64,000 bases of DNA from Lutibacter citreus (lineage in GTDB: Bacteria > Bacteroidota > Bacteroidia > Flavobacteriales > Flavobacteriaceae), in the NCBI RefSeq assembly GCF_003260195.1, contig NZ_QEIH01000005.1, forward strand, positions 434,001 to 498,000. Direction: 5' to 3'. A program made the position numbers and the translations under genes. Positions within the stretch are counted from its first letter, which is position 1; each line of letters begins with the position of its first letter. The notes beneath the pieces are model-generated. The model was given only the letters and a program-made list of their open reading frames with translations, made no database searches and had not been told where the DNA came from. Positions 1 through 9,723 of the stretch are shown here, piece after piece.

Positions 1-89
1 CAAATTACTTTTTGGAGCACTAAAATAATTTGTAAATCATAAAAAGTATTATCTTTCGGAGAGAAAAAATAAACCGAAATATTTTAATA

Positions 90-1910
90 ATGAAAAAACA
101 AATCTCTTTACTAATTCTTTTTATATTAACTGTATTTATTACTGAATTGCAAGCTCAAAAAATAGATGGAGAATTAAAAAAATGGCACAAATTAACATTA
201 GTTTTTGATGGTCCGGAATGTTCTGAAAATGATGAGTTTAATCCGTTTTATAATTACAGATTAGATGTTTCTTTTAAACATAACAAGACAGGGAAAACAT
301 ATTTAATTCCTGGTTATTTTGCAGCCGATGGAAATGCAGGACAAACTTCAGCAACTTCAGGGAATAAATGGAAAGTTCATTTTTCACCAGATGAAATAGG
401 AGAGTGGTCTTATAGTGTGAAATTTATTAAAGGTAAATGGGCTGCAGTTAGAACTCGTGAAAAAGGTGCCCCATCTGGTAAATTTATGGACGGTACAAAA
501 GGAAATTTCACAATTAAACCTACGGATAAAGTTGGTAGTGATTTTAGAGGGAGAGGTAGATTGAAATATGATGGTACCCCATATTTAAAACTAGCAGAAA
601 AGGGAGAGGTATTTTATAAGTGCGGATCTGATGCTCCTGAAAATTTCTTATCATATTATGCTTTTGATGGTGATTTTGCATCGGATGGACATAAAGATAA
701 TTTGGTAAAAAAATGGTCAGCGCATCTTAAAGATTGGAAAAATAATAATCCTATATGGAAAGACGGTAAAGGAAAGGAAATAATTGGAGCAGTAAACTAT
801 TTGGCCTCAAAAGGTATGAATTCAGTTTCCTTTTTAACAAATAATATATCTGGAGATGATCAGAATGTGTTTCCATATATAAACTATGATACTTTTGATC
901 GTTTTGATTGTTCAAAATTAGATCAATGGGAAATTGTTTTTGAACACGCACAGGAATTAGGAATATTTTTACATTTTAAAACCTTAGAATATGAAAATCA
1001 AGGATTGTTAGATGCTGGAGCAATTGGAGGTTTAACTAAACTATATTACCGTGAATTAATAGCGCGATTTGGACATCATTTAGCTCTAAACTGGAATTTA
1101 TGTGAAGAAATTGGAGATTGGGGTAATTATGATAAAATCCCTACAATGCCATTAGATGATTATCAGCGAAGAGCTTTGTCTGAATATATTTATAGTGTTG
1201 ATGCTTATCACCATCATATGGTAATTCACAATGGTAATTGGTATGATGCTATGTATGGAAATAAATCAAAACTAACAGGAGCTTCATTACAAACTAATAA
1301 AGCTGATTTTAGTAAAGTTCACGAACAAGTTATTAAAGTTTTAGCAGAAGCTAAAGCAGCAGGTAAAGTTTGGGCGGTTGCTTGTGATGAGCCTGGTGAT
1401 GCACAGCATTCATTAATAACAGATGAAGAAGATCCTGAACATTATTTTGCTAGAACCAATGGATTGTGGGGAGCAATGTTAGCTGGTGCTTGGGGAACAG
1501 AGTGGTATTTTGGTTATAAGCACCCACATTCTGATTTGTCTTGTGAAGATTATCGTTCACGAGATAAGTTTTGGGAAATGGGTAAAATATGTTTAGATTT
1601 TTTCACTAAGAATAATTTACCTGTAGATAAAATGACAAATAATGATAGTTTAATTTCTAACAAAAATGATTATTGTTTTTCTTTAGAAGGTGATACTTAT
1701 GTAATACTTTTAAAGAAAGGTGGAGAAGCCAAGTTGAATTTAAAATCTTATTTAGGTGAATATTCTATACAATGGTATAACCCTAGAATTGGAGGTGAAC
1801 TTCAAAATAGTAACATAAAAACCGTAAAAGGTGGAAATTTGCAGTCCTTAGGAAATCCACCAAAAGATATGGATAAAGATTGGGTTGTTTTGGTAAAGAA
1901 AATATCCTAA
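90..1910 (+). CDS. Secreted DUF5060 glycoside hydrolase-like protein
   Basis: A 606-residue protein with a type I signal peptide (about residues 1-22, ending in LQAQ). Residues 28-145 look like a DUF5060 beta-sandwich. The rest resembles a TIM-barrel glycosidase of the clan GH-A kind. Candidate acid residues are E339/E340 in NWNLCEE and D433/E434 in CDEPGDA, which fit the usual places after strands 4 and 7. The C-terminal 100 residues form a small beta domain. Proteins of this kind are common in polysaccharide loci of marine Bacteroidota, so a periplasmic or outer-membrane role on an algal glycan is inferred. The exact substrate cannot be read from the sequence. The gene ends in a strong hairpin shared with the convergent regulator gene. 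Confidence 0.8.
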   Translation: MKKQISLLILFILTVFITELQAQKIDGELKKWHKLTLVFDGPECSENDEFNPFYNYRLDVSFKHNKTGKTYLIPGYFAADGNAGQTSATSGNKWKVHFSPDEIGEWSYSVKFIKGKWAAVRTREKGAPSGKFMDGTKGNFTIKPTDKVGSDFRGRGRLKYDGTPYLKLAEKGEVFYKCGSDAPENFLSYYAFDGDFASDGHKDNLVKKWSAHLKDWKNNNPIWKDGKGKEIIGAVNYLASKGMNSVSFLTNNISGDDQNVFPYINYDTFDRFDCSKLDQWEIVFEHAQELGIFLHFKTLEYENQGLLDAGAIGGLTKLYYRELIARFGHHLALNWNLCEEIGDWGNYDKIPTMPLDDYQRRALSEYIYSVDAYHHHMVIHNGNWYDAMYGNKSKLTGASLQTNKADFSKVHEQVIKVLAEAKAAGKVWAVACDEPGDAQHSLITDEEDPEHYFARTNGLWGAMLAGAWGTEWYFGYKHPHSDLSCEDYRSRDKFWEMGKICLDFFTKNNLPVDKMTNNDSLISNKNDYCFSLEGDTYVILLKKGGEAKLNLKSYLGEYSIQWYNPRIGGELQNSNIKTVKGGNLQSLGNPPKDMDKDWVVLVKKIS

Positions 1911-1926
1911 TCAATTAAATAAATTC

Positions 1927-1969
1927 AAAAAAATAACTGTTTAGAATTATCTAAACAGTTATTTTTTTT
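1927..1969. terminator. Bidirectional intrinsic terminator
   Basis: A perfect 15-bp inverted repeat (1931-1945 and 1950-1964) with a 4-nt loop. It has a T-run on the plus side (to 1969) and an A-run on the other side (from 1927). It lies between two convergent genes and can serve both. Confidence 0.9.
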
Positions 1970-1991
1970 GTGTAAAATGTAGACTAATAAT

Positions 1992-3290
1992 TTATGGTGT
2001 TGATGAAAAATCATAAACGTAAATAGGTCCCTTATTTAAATCTTTTAATTCAATAAAATCTAACATTCCACAACCTTTAAAAATATTTTCAATTCCTACA
2101 ATTTTACCATTTGTGGTATTGTAAATATATTCAAAAATTAATTTATTATTTATATAAATTTTTACTTTTTTGTTTTTAACAATAACATTAAATAAATTCC
2201 AATTTTGGGTGTCAAGTTTAAAAGAAGAAAGGTTAGTATCCATTCCGTTTATTACTTTTTCACCAATTTTAACTCCAGAATATTGCGAACAACCATTTTC
2301 CATTAAACTGAAATAATTTGTTTCATTGGTACAAAAAAGTTTCAAATTAAAATTATAACAAGTTATCCCTCCAATATCTTCGGTGTTTTTAAATCTCGCT
2401 TTTAATTCAAAATTATCTCCATCAATTTCAAATTGTTTAAAGAGTCTATTTACAACATAAAATACAGGATCATTAAAACCATTGTTTCTAATTCTTTGAG
2501 GGCTGTAATACAATGAACCATTTTCAGAATGCGATTCAATTTTACGATTTATCCAAAATGTTTGAGAATCTTTTTCAGGCATTATATAACTATCCCAACC
2601 ATCGGATAGGGCAAGAACTTTTTTTGAATTTATAGTTTCACCATCAACTTTTAAATCTACCTGATAATAACCTGGTATTTGATATGTGAAATTGTTTATA
2701 AACTTAGATTTATTTAATTTGGTTGTACGAGGGCCTCTAATTGGGTTTTTAAAATTATAATCAACAATTATACTATCTGTGTTTATTTCGCTTATATTAT
2801 AATTTATAGATATTGTATAGGGTGTTAAACCAATTGAGTCTTTTAAATCAAATTTAAAATTGTTATTTATTTTAAAAGCTTGGGGAGAAATAAAAACCAT
2901 ATATAAAAATGCAATAACCAAAATACTTACAGAAATTAAAACGAGTTTTAACCAATTTTCACTTAGAGTATATCTTTTCGGGTTGTTTTTGTTTTTAGAA
3001 TTATCACTATTAATAGAAATTCTTGTTTCTATAAAATCATCCCAATTTTTGAATCCAATAAAAATAGACAAAGCATCTTTTGTAGCCTGTTGTGGGTTAT
3101 AGGATTTTACATATTTTATTTTACCAAAAAGACGTTTTAATGTATGTGAACTAATTGAAATATTAGATTCAGCTGAAATGATTTCAGATAATTTTATAAA
3201 ATCTCGATCTTTCCATAAGTTTGGTTTATCCCAGTTAAGTTTTTTCTCAATTTCAATTAAACAATATTTTAGATAATCCTTATCATTCAT
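1992..3290 (-). CDS. Membrane-spanning one-component regulator (HTH, TM, PKD-like, LamG-like)
   Basis: A 432-residue protein. Residues 1-90 match an unnamed N-terminal domain I recall from many Bacteroidota proteins (LSEIISAESNISISSHTLKRLFGK), which reads as a helix-turn-helix. A polar linker leads to one membrane helix at about 113-134. The exported part has a PKD-like beta domain (about 145-230) and a ConA/LamG-like jelly roll (about 250-425), a fold that often binds glycans. The layout suggests a sensor that reads a periplasmic ligand and binds DNA directly, with no kinase. It is convergent with the DUF5060 gene and divergent from the DUF5107 gene. A phased AAASTTT array lies 19-58 bp before its start. 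DNA binding and ligand are inferred. Confidence 0.65.
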   Translation of the reverse strand: MNDKDYLKYCLIEIEKKLNWDKPNLWKDRDFIKLSEIISAESNISISSHTLKRLFGKIKYVKSYNPQQATKDALSIFIGFKNWDDFIETRISINSDNSKNKNNPKRYTLSENWLKLVLISVSILVIAFLYMVFISPQAFKINNNFKFDLKDSIGLTPYTISINYNISEINTDSIIVDYNFKNPIRGPRTTKLNKSKFINNFTYQIPGYYQVDLKVDGETINSKKVLALSDGWDSYIMPEKDSQTFWINRKIESHSENGSLYYSPQRIRNNGFNDPVFYVVNRLFKQFEIDGDNFELKARFKNTEDIGGITCYNFNLKLFCTNETNYFSLMENGCSQYSGVKIGEKVINGMDTNLSSFKLDTQNWNLFNVIVKNKKVKIYINNKLIFEYIYNTTNGKIVGIENIFKGCGMLDFIELKDLNKGPIYVYDFSSTP

Positions 3291-3308
3291 ATGAGGTTAA
3301 AAATAGAA

Positions 3309-3348
3309 AAACTTTAAATAAACTTTGCACAAAGTTTGCAAAAACTTT
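3309..3348. promoter_or_regulatory. Four AAASTTT heptamers in 11-bp phase
   Basis: AAACTTT at 3309, 3320 and 3342 and AAAGTTT at 3331 lie exactly 11 bp apart, one per helical turn. The second and third also form the palindrome AAACTTTGCACAAAGTTT (3320-3337). A fifth copy is at 3374. The array sits between the divergent regulator (start 3290) and DUF5107 gene (start 3455). It is a candidate operator. Confidence 0.55.
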
Positions 3349-3454
3349 GAACATAAGTCTGTGGAAGGAAATTAAACTTTAATTGCTAAATTGAAAAAGC
3401 AGTTAGTCTTCTGCTTTTAATTTTAAACTAATTATTTAACCAAATATAACTTTT

Positions 3455-6400
3455 ATGAAATTTATTAAACCATTAACAAGTTTTTTAATGTTGCTTTTTA
3501 TAAGCACATTATTTGCACAAAAACAATCTGTAAAAATTAAAGTTTTTAAAAAGAATATTCCTACTTATGATATGGGAGCAGATGATCCTAATGCTTATTT
3601 AAAGGATTTTAAAATTGAGGGCTTAAAATATTTTAGGGATAAAAGATCTACGTATCCATATTCATTTCAGAATGATTATAAACCAACAAAAAAAGAGGTA
3701 GAATATGAAGTTGTTCGTTTAGAAAATGATTATATATATGTGGATATAATTCCGCAATTAAGAGGAAGAATACAAGGAGCTGTTGATAAACGAAACGGGT
3801 GGGATTTTTTATATTATAATAATGTTATTAAACCAGCAGAAATTGCAGTGCGCTCGGCATGGTTATCAGGAGGGTTGGAATACAATCATCCTGGAGGTCA
3901 TGGATATACTCAAATGAATAAAATAACTTATGATATTAAAGAGAATTCAGATGGTAGTAAAACTGTGATAGTTGCAGAAATAGAACCTGTGAGAATGATG
4001 AAATGGGAGTATGAAATTATTTTAAGACCAGATGCATTGTTTGTAGAAACTAAAGGAAGGTTTATAAGTACGGTTCCTTATATGGTACCATTTGTATCGT
4101 CTAATAATGCGGCGATGCATGCTACAGATGAGATGGAATTAATCTATCCTCAAGAAACATATGCAACTGGACATGGAATTAGTAATTTAAAAAAATGGTC
4201 TGAATATTCAAAAGATGGTACAGATTGGAATTGGGTAAAAAATGTAAAACATTCACTTTCTGCTTTTACTGATGGTACAGGAACGGTTATGGATTATTGG
4301 GGAGTTTATTCCCATGATAAAGGTATTAATGCTGGTTCAGTTGTTGTTGCAGATCATAGAGTTGCTCCAGGAAAAAAATACTTTACTTGGGGAACTTCAG
4401 AAAGTGGTAAACAATGGGATACTTTTTTAAGTGATAATGATGGTGGTTATATTGAGCTGCAACATCAGGCTTTTAATGAAAGAATGAATCACGGATACGG
4501 TGTGTTACAGCCATTTGAAGTTAAAGAATTTTCTATTTTTTGGTACCCTATTAAAAATACTTCAGGATTTATAAAAGCAACAAAAGAAATTGCCGTTAAT
4601 TTTAAAAGAATTAATGATAATAATTATAGATTGGATCTAGCACCAACACTTAATTTGCCAAGCTCAGTAATTACTATTTTGAAAAATGGTAAAAAGATTG
4701 AAGAGTTGAATTATGATTTTAAGGTAGGTGAAATTTATAACAAAAATTTAAATCTGAAATCAATAGAATCAGATACTTTAGAATTGATAATTGTAGACAA
4801 TACTAAAAAACCATTTTTTAAATATGTAAATAAAATTAAATCAGAACTACCTGTTCATCATAAGATTTTAGAAATAGATAAAAAAGAATTGACTATAGAT
4901 CAGCTTTATACAAAAGCAATGTCTAATTATTTTGATTTTTATGGTACAGATGCAGATGAATATATTGAAGAAATTTTATTAAGAAATCCAACAGAATCAA
5001 GAGCTCTTAGGTTAAAAGGAACTATTCAAGTTAAGAGAGGTGAGTATAAAAAAGCCAATGAAACATTTGCAAAGTCATATATAACGGGTCATTTTTACGG
5101 TCGTTCAAGAGCTGATTTTTTAAATGGTTATGCATATATTCAGTTAGGTGAACTTGATAATGCTCATAAATATCTTGCTAAATCTTCTAGAAATAGGGGA
5201 GATTTGGATAATTCATTGTTTTATTTGGCGCAGGTTGAGGTTTTAAAAGGTAATTTACATGAGGCATTGAGAAGGTTAGAGGAAGTTCCTTTATCATATC
5301 TTACACATCCTAATATTTATAATCTTTTCACTTATGTTACAAGAAAATTGGGTGATAAAAATAAAGCTCAATTTTATCTTGCAAAATCATTTGAAAGAGA
5401 CCCACTTAATTTTGTGGGTTATATAGAAAGAATGGAATTAGAAGGAGCAACCGAGCAGCTAATTGATAAAATTAATTTTTTATTCGATAGAAAAGATAAA
5501 CTTTTTCTTGGTTCACAAAATTATATGGAGACTGCAATATTCTATATGAATTTAAACGATTACACTGAAGCCTTGAAAGTTTTAAGAATTGCAGAAGAAA
5601 ATTATGCTTCACAAAAATCTATGTATCCAATGGTAAATTACTATTTGGGATATTGCTTAATGCAAATGGGGGGAAACACAGAAGCTTTAAATTATTATAA
5701 AAAGGCATCAGCAACAAATACTAATTATGTGTTTCCGTTTAGGGTAAGTTCTGTTCCAGTTTTAAAAGATGTTTTAAAAAACAATCCTGAAGATGATATT
5801 GCAATGATGTATTTAGGAGACTTGTTATATCATTTAAGACGTCATAAAGAAGCCATAACATTATGGGAAACTTCAAATAAATTAAATCCGAATAATAGTA
5901 GAGTAAATCGAAATTTAGCAATAGGTAGACATGTTGAGAAAGTTGATGATGTTGATGCTACAATTTATCTAATGGAGAAGTCTTTTGCAAATTCAAATAA
6001 TAGTTTAAGAACGTTTAGTGAATTAGAGTTTTTATATATAAAAAAAGGGAATAATAAGAAACTAGAAGAGCATTATGATAATAATCTAGAGTTATTGTAT
6101 CGTAAGGGGGAATCTGCACTTAATGCTGTTGATTTTTATAATAAAGTTGGAAGGTATGTTGATGCTCAAAATATATTGAAAAATTCATATTTTAGTGCGG
6201 TTGAGAAATTATTGGGTATACCGTTTCGTCATGTGCGTTATTCAGAAGCATTAATTGGGAACGGTAAAAAAATGATGGAAGAAGGTAATTATAAGCAAGC
6301 AATTGAAGAATTTCAAAAATCTTATTTATACCCAAAATACTTAAATGAGGTTATTGTAAATCATCCAGTTTTCACTCGAACAGATTATTATGTTGGGTTG

Positions 6401-6796
6401 GCTTATAAGTTGGATAAGCAGACCGAAAAAGCAAAAAAGTATTTTAAGAAAGCTATAAATCAGAATATGAACCCTATTTCTGTTGCTACAGTTTTTAAAG
6501 CAAAAGCATTAAAAGAGCTAGGGCGTAAAAAGGAAGGTGATAAAATTGTTAAGAAGCTGATTAGTGAAATAGAATCAATGATTAAATTGAATGAAGAAGA
6601 AACCCTTTTAAATGAACGGGGAGGTAATAATGCTGCTGTTAATGATTATATTTTATCATTGTCTTATAATTATTTAGGTGAAAATGATAAAGCCCAAAAA
6701 ATTATGGAATTAGCTTTAGAAAAGGATTATAATGTAGCATATAATGCTATGTTGGCTTCAGTTCATATATATGCAAGAAAATTCACATTAGAATAA
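3455..6796 (+). CDS. Secreted DUF5107 protein with TPR repeats
   Basis: A 1113-residue protein with a signal peptide (MKFIKPLTSFLMLLFISTLFAQ). Residues about 50-370 match DUF5107, a beta-rich domain resembling galactose mutarotase or GH beta-sandwich folds, with conserved LRGRIQGAVDKRNGWDFLYYN and WLSGGLEYNHPGGHG. Residues about 480-1100 are a string of tetratricopeptide repeats. Members occur in carbohydrate loci of Bacteroidota and their biochemical role is not settled. A glycan-binding or glycan-cleaving role with a protein-interaction half is inferred. It starts downstream of the phased array shared with the membrane regulator and ends in a hairpin terminator. Confidence 0.8.
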   Translation: MKFIKPLTSFLMLLFISTLFAQKQSVKIKVFKKNIPTYDMGADDPNAYLKDFKIEGLKYFRDKRSTYPYSFQNDYKPTKKEVEYEVVRLENDYIYVDIIPQLRGRIQGAVDKRNGWDFLYYNNVIKPAEIAVRSAWLSGGLEYNHPGGHGYTQMNKITYDIKENSDGSKTVIVAEIEPVRMMKWEYEIILRPDALFVETKGRFISTVPYMVPFVSSNNAAMHATDEMELIYPQETYATGHGISNLKKWSEYSKDGTDWNWVKNVKHSLSAFTDGTGTVMDYWGVYSHDKGINAGSVVVADHRVAPGKKYFTWGTSESGKQWDTFLSDNDGGYIELQHQAFNERMNHGYGVLQPFEVKEFSIFWYPIKNTSGFIKATKEIAVNFKRINDNNYRLDLAPTLNLPSSVITILKNGKKIEELNYDFKVGEIYNKNLNLKSIESDTLELIIVDNTKKPFFKYVNKIKSELPVHHKILEIDKKELTIDQLYTKAMSNYFDFYGTDADEYIEEILLRNPTESRALRLKGTIQVKRGEYKKANETFAKSYITGHFYGRSRADFLNGYAYIQLGELDNAHKYLAKSSRNRGDLDNSLFYLAQVEVLKGNLHEALRRLEEVPLSYLTHPNIYNLFTYVTRKLGDKNKAQFYLAKSFERDPLNFVGYIERMELEGATEQLIDKINFLFDRKDKLFLGSQNYMETAIFYMNLNDYTEALKVLRIAEENYASQKSMYPMVNYYLGYCLMQMGGNTEALNYYKKASATNTNYVFPFRVSSVPVLKDVLKNNPEDDIAMMYLGDLLYHLRRHKEAITLWETSNKLNPNNSRVNRNLAIGRHVEKVDDVDATIYLMEKSFANSNNSLRTFSELEFLYIKKGNNKKLEEHYDNNLELLYRKGESALNAVDFYNKVGRYVDAQNILKNSYFSAVEKLLGIPFRHVRYSEALIGNGKKMMEEGNYKQAIEEFQKSYLYPKYLNEVIVNHPVFTRTDYYVGLAYKLDKQTEKAKKYFKKAINQNMNPISVATVFKAKALKELGRKKEGDKIVKKLISEIESMIKLNEEETLLNERGGNNAAVNDYILSLSYNYLGENDKAQKIMELALEKDYNVAYNAMLASVHIYARKFTLE

Positions 6797-6857
6797 TTTT
6801 ACTAGTGAATTAATTTAAAATTATTTCTAAATTATTCTAAGGTTTAAAGTAAAATTT

Positions 6858-6907
6858 CAGTAGTGAAGACTTTAAAAAAAAGGTTTTTATTACTGGAGTT
6901 TTCTTTT
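6858..6907 (+). terminator. Intrinsic terminator after the DUF5107 gene
   Basis: A 15-bp stem (6858-6872 with 6881-6895) that includes several G-T wobble pairs, followed by a T-rich tract. It lies between convergent genes. Confidence 0.7.
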
Positions 6908-6921
6908 TTGTTTATTGAATA

Positions 6922-8583
6922 TTAACCAAAATTATTTTGAACTGTTTTTCTAGCATCAATGATAATTTCATCTGGATAATCATATAATTCTAAAATTTTA
7001 ATAGCATTTCTAGTTTTTAGTTTACCCGGTTTTAATTTGTGATCAAAAATTAGTTTTCCGTTTTCAATACTTTCGTTAAAATGATATAATTCGTAACTAT
7101 CGTTTTTAAGTAGTTCAGTTAATTCTACATCATGAGTTGAAACTAATACAATGTGATTTTTTTTATTTATAAATGTTAAAATTGCTTTTCCACCAGAAAT
7201 TCTTTCAATTGTATTTGTTCCTTTAAAAATTTCATCAAGCACAAATAAACAAGGATTTTTATCTTCAGAAGCTTTAATAAGTTCTTTAATTGTTAATACT
7301 TCTTTTAAATAATAACTGGTATCATCCAGTAAATCATCAGTTATTCTAATTGAAGAATATACCTTTAAAAAAGGAGCTGAATATTCTTTAGCAAAACAAA
7401 TATTTAATGTTTGAGCTAAAATAGAATTTGTTGCAATGGTTCTAATAAAAGTAGTTTTACCAGACATATTTGAACCCGTTAACAGCAAACTTTTATTAAT
7501 TAGATTTAAATTATTTGGAATACAATTTTTAATTAAAGGATGTTTAATTTCTTTGGTAGTAATTTGTTTGTTTAAAGTGAAATTAGGAGCGCAAGTTTCT
7601 ACCTGGTCTGCTTTTAATGATGCCACTGAAATTGCAGCGTCAATTTCTCCAATAAATTGAAATAGTTTATCAATACTTTCTTTTTCTTTTGAAATATCAT
7701 CAACAAAACTATAAAAAACAAGATATTCAATCATAAATAGAATTTTCAACAATTCAATAACAAACCAAAAGAACAATGCATATTCATTACTTATTTGTTT
7801 TTCAAAAGCAATAAATTCAGTTTTATTTTTTATTGTACTTACTTTTTTTAGAAAGGACACATCTGAAAAATAGTTATTTATTTCTTCAATTTTAGAAAGT
7901 TTTTTACCAACTGTTAAAGCTTTAGAAAGTTGATTTACGGCACTAATATAATAAGTTATATTTTCTTTATTTTTATAATGAAAAACGGTATTTATAAAAA
8001 ATACGGGAATTAAAAAAAGGAAAAATATAGGATTAAAAAAGCCAGAAATAATTAAGAGAATTGATGTTAAAGAAGAAACGTAAATAAGTTTTAAATAGGT
8101 AGGTTTTTCAATTGGTTTATCATTTATTAAATTTTCCAAATCATAAGCATTGTTAGAATTTAGTTTAGATAAAATTAATTGACTTTTAATTCTTAATGTT
8201 TTATTATTTAAGAACAAATTACTTAATGTGTCAAAATTTTTTAATTTTTCAATAGTACCAATTGTTCTAATTTTATAATAAAGATATTGTTGACCAATTT
8301 TAGAAGTTGTTCGGTCTATAAATTTAAAAATTTCATCTATATCTAAATCTTTACTTGTTGGTTCAGTTATTAAGTGGAATGATTTATTTTTATGAATACT
8401 ATTTTTAAAGTATTGTTTAATACTATAAAAATTAAAATATTCGTTTTCTTTTGGCTTTCCCCAATTTATTAGGAGTGTATTTTTTAATCTTTTAATTCTT
8501 TTTTTTCTTGAATAACTACTAATTATTGAAATTAAAACAAGAATAAAAATTATTATAGTTAAAATAAATATTTTATTTTCCAT
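6922..8583 (-). CDS. Membrane-anchored MutS-like ATPase
   Basis: A 553-residue protein. The C-terminal third is a MutS-family ATPase: Walker A GSNMSGKTT near residue 373, Walker B LFVLDEIFKGTN near 445, and a STHD switch. The mismatch-recognition domain of true MutS is missing. Instead there are hydrophobic spans at the N-terminus (about 4-24), at about 165-200 (two helices) and near 270-295. A short lever-like region precedes the ATPase. Similar Bacteroidota proteins are annotated as MutS-related with no known role. The ATPase call is firm; a role in mismatch repair is unlikely given the membrane anchors. It lies 48 bp downstream of the VIT gene and may share its transcript. Confidence 0.85.
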   Translation of the reverse strand: MENKIFILTIIIFILVLISIISSYSRKKRIKRLKNTLLINWGKPKENEYFNFYSIKQYFKNSIHKNKSFHLITEPTSKDLDIDEIFKFIDRTTSKIGQQYLYYKIRTIGTIEKLKNFDTLSNLFLNNKTLRIKSQLILSKLNSNNAYDLENLINDKPIEKPTYLKLIYVSSLTSILLIISGFFNPIFFLFLIPVFFINTVFHYKNKENITYYISAVNQLSKALTVGKKLSKIEEINNYFSDVSFLKKVSTIKNKTEFIAFEKQISNEYALFFWFVIELLKILFMIEYLVFYSFVDDISKEKESIDKLFQFIGEIDAAISVASLKADQVETCAPNFTLNKQITTKEIKHPLIKNCIPNNLNLINKSLLLTGSNMSGKTTFIRTIATNSILAQTLNICFAKEYSAPFLKVYSSIRITDDLLDDTSYYLKEVLTIKELIKASEDKNPCLFVLDEIFKGTNTIERISGGKAILTFINKKNHIVLVSTHDVELTELLKNDSYELYHFNESIENGKLIFDHKLKPGKLKTRNAIKILELYDYPDEIIIDARKTVQNNFG

Positions 8584-8631
8584 TGTTTGTTTAAGGGAAT
8601 GGTTTGATTGAGGATTTAAAAGTATGGTTAA

Positions 8632-9348
8632 TTAACCAATATTCACATTAAACAAATAACCAACTGCAGCTGTTAATCCCATTGCAATTGTTCCCCAAAA
8701 GGTAATTCTTATAATTGCTTTTCCAATATTTGATCCACCAGTTTTAGCTGATAATGCTCCTAAAATTATAAGAAAGAATAAAGAAAAACCATAAAGTGAA
8801 AATTCCATGCTTTTTAAAGGTAAAAAGATTGTGACTAAAAAGGGTAGGAGTCCTCCAATAGTAAATGCTGCACCTGAAGCCATTGCCGCTTGAATGGGAT
8901 TTGCTTCATTTATCTCATTAATTCCTAATTCATCTCTAACATGAGCTGCTAAAGCATCTTTTAAAGTAAGTTCTTTAGCAACAATTAAGGCAGTTTCTTT
9001 TTTTAGGCCTCTTTTTTCATAAATGTCTGCTAAACGTTGTAATTCAATTTCAGGCATTTCTTCTAATTCTATTCGTTCTCTTTCAATATCTGCCTTTTCT
9101 ACATCAGTTTGCGAACTTACCGAAACGTATTCTCCGGCTGCCATGGATAATGCTCCGGCAACTAATCCTGCTAAGGTTGCTAAAATAATAGGTTCTCTTA
9201 TATCAGTTGCCGCAGCAACACCAATAGCAATACTTGCAGTAGATAAAATTCCGTCATTTGCTCCAAGAACTGCAGCTCTTAACCAATTGCTTCTATGTAT
9301 GTAGTGATTATCTAAATAATTATCTAATTCTTCTGAATTTTCGTTCAT
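8632..9348 (-). CDS. VIT1/CCC1 family iron or manganese transporter
   Basis: A 238-residue inner-membrane protein of the vacuolar iron transporter family. It opens with the family pattern HYIHRSNWLRAAVLGANDGILSTASI. It has about five membrane helices: a pair near 24-70 and a set in the last 90 residues (GAAFTIGGLLPF, FSLFFLIILGALS, ITFWGTIAMGLTAAVGYLF). The charged segment at about 80-145 matches the cytoplasmic metal-binding domain, with several Glu residues (EKADIERERIELEEMPE). Length is normal. Family members export Fe(II) or Mn(II) from the cytosol; which metal is used here is unknown. It follows cbpM by 77 bp on the same strand. Confidence 0.88.
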   Translation of the reverse strand: MNENSEELDNYLDNHYIHRSNWLRAAVLGANDGILSTASIAIGVAAATDIREPIILATLAGLVAGALSMAAGEYVSVSSQTDVEKADIERERIELEEMPEIELQRLADIYEKRGLKKETALIVAKELTLKDALAAHVRDELGINEINEANPIQAAMASGAAFTIGGLLPFLVTIFLPLKSMEFSLYGFSLFFLIILGALSAKTGGSNIGKAIIRITFWGTIAMGLTAAVGYLFNVNIG

Positions 9349-9425
9349 TTATTTCTTTAATTGTATTAAAAATCTAATTAAAAGTAACGTTTTGTTTTTG
9401 ATTAGTACCTCCATAAAAACAGAAT

Positions 9426-9722
9426 TTAAATATTTTCATATAAGCCTAGTCTGTTTTTTAAAGTCTTAATTTCTTCTCGCAGTGCTTTTTCGTTTTTTAA
9501 AAGATTAAATACTACATCAATACCTTCTATATTTACATTTAACTCGTTATGAATTCTAATTATTTTTTCAAGATCTCTTATTTTATCTTGTTGAATGAAT
9601 TTATTATGTTCATATATTTCAATTTTTATAAGCCCTATTTTATCTAAAGCATCAAAAAATGAAAGTTCTATTTTATACTGTATACAAAGTTTTTCTATAA
9701 GTATTAAATCTTGTAAAGCCAT
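9426..9722 (-). CDS. cbpM: Chaperone modulator CbpM
   Basis: A 98-residue protein starting MALQDLILIEKLC. This start lies 1 bp after the cbpA stop; a longer frame upstream would overlap cbpA and is not needed. It is small and helical, with the MerR-like CbpM pattern (ELSFFDALDKIGLIKIE) followed by a coiled C-terminus. In known systems CbpM binds the J-domain of CbpA and limits its co-chaperone and DNA-binding activity. The identification rests on size, pattern and position directly after a CbpA-type DnaJ gene. It should be co-translated with cbpA. Confidence 0.8.
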   Translation of the reverse strand: MALQDLILIEKLCIQYKIELSFFDALDKIGLIKIEIYEHNKFIQQDKIRDLEKIIRIHNELNVNIEGIDVVFNLLKNEKALREEIKTLKNRLGLYENI

Positions 9723-9723
9723 T

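Noticed and set aside
6922-8583. Mismatch repair MutS
   Set aside because: No mismatch-binding domain and several membrane spans.
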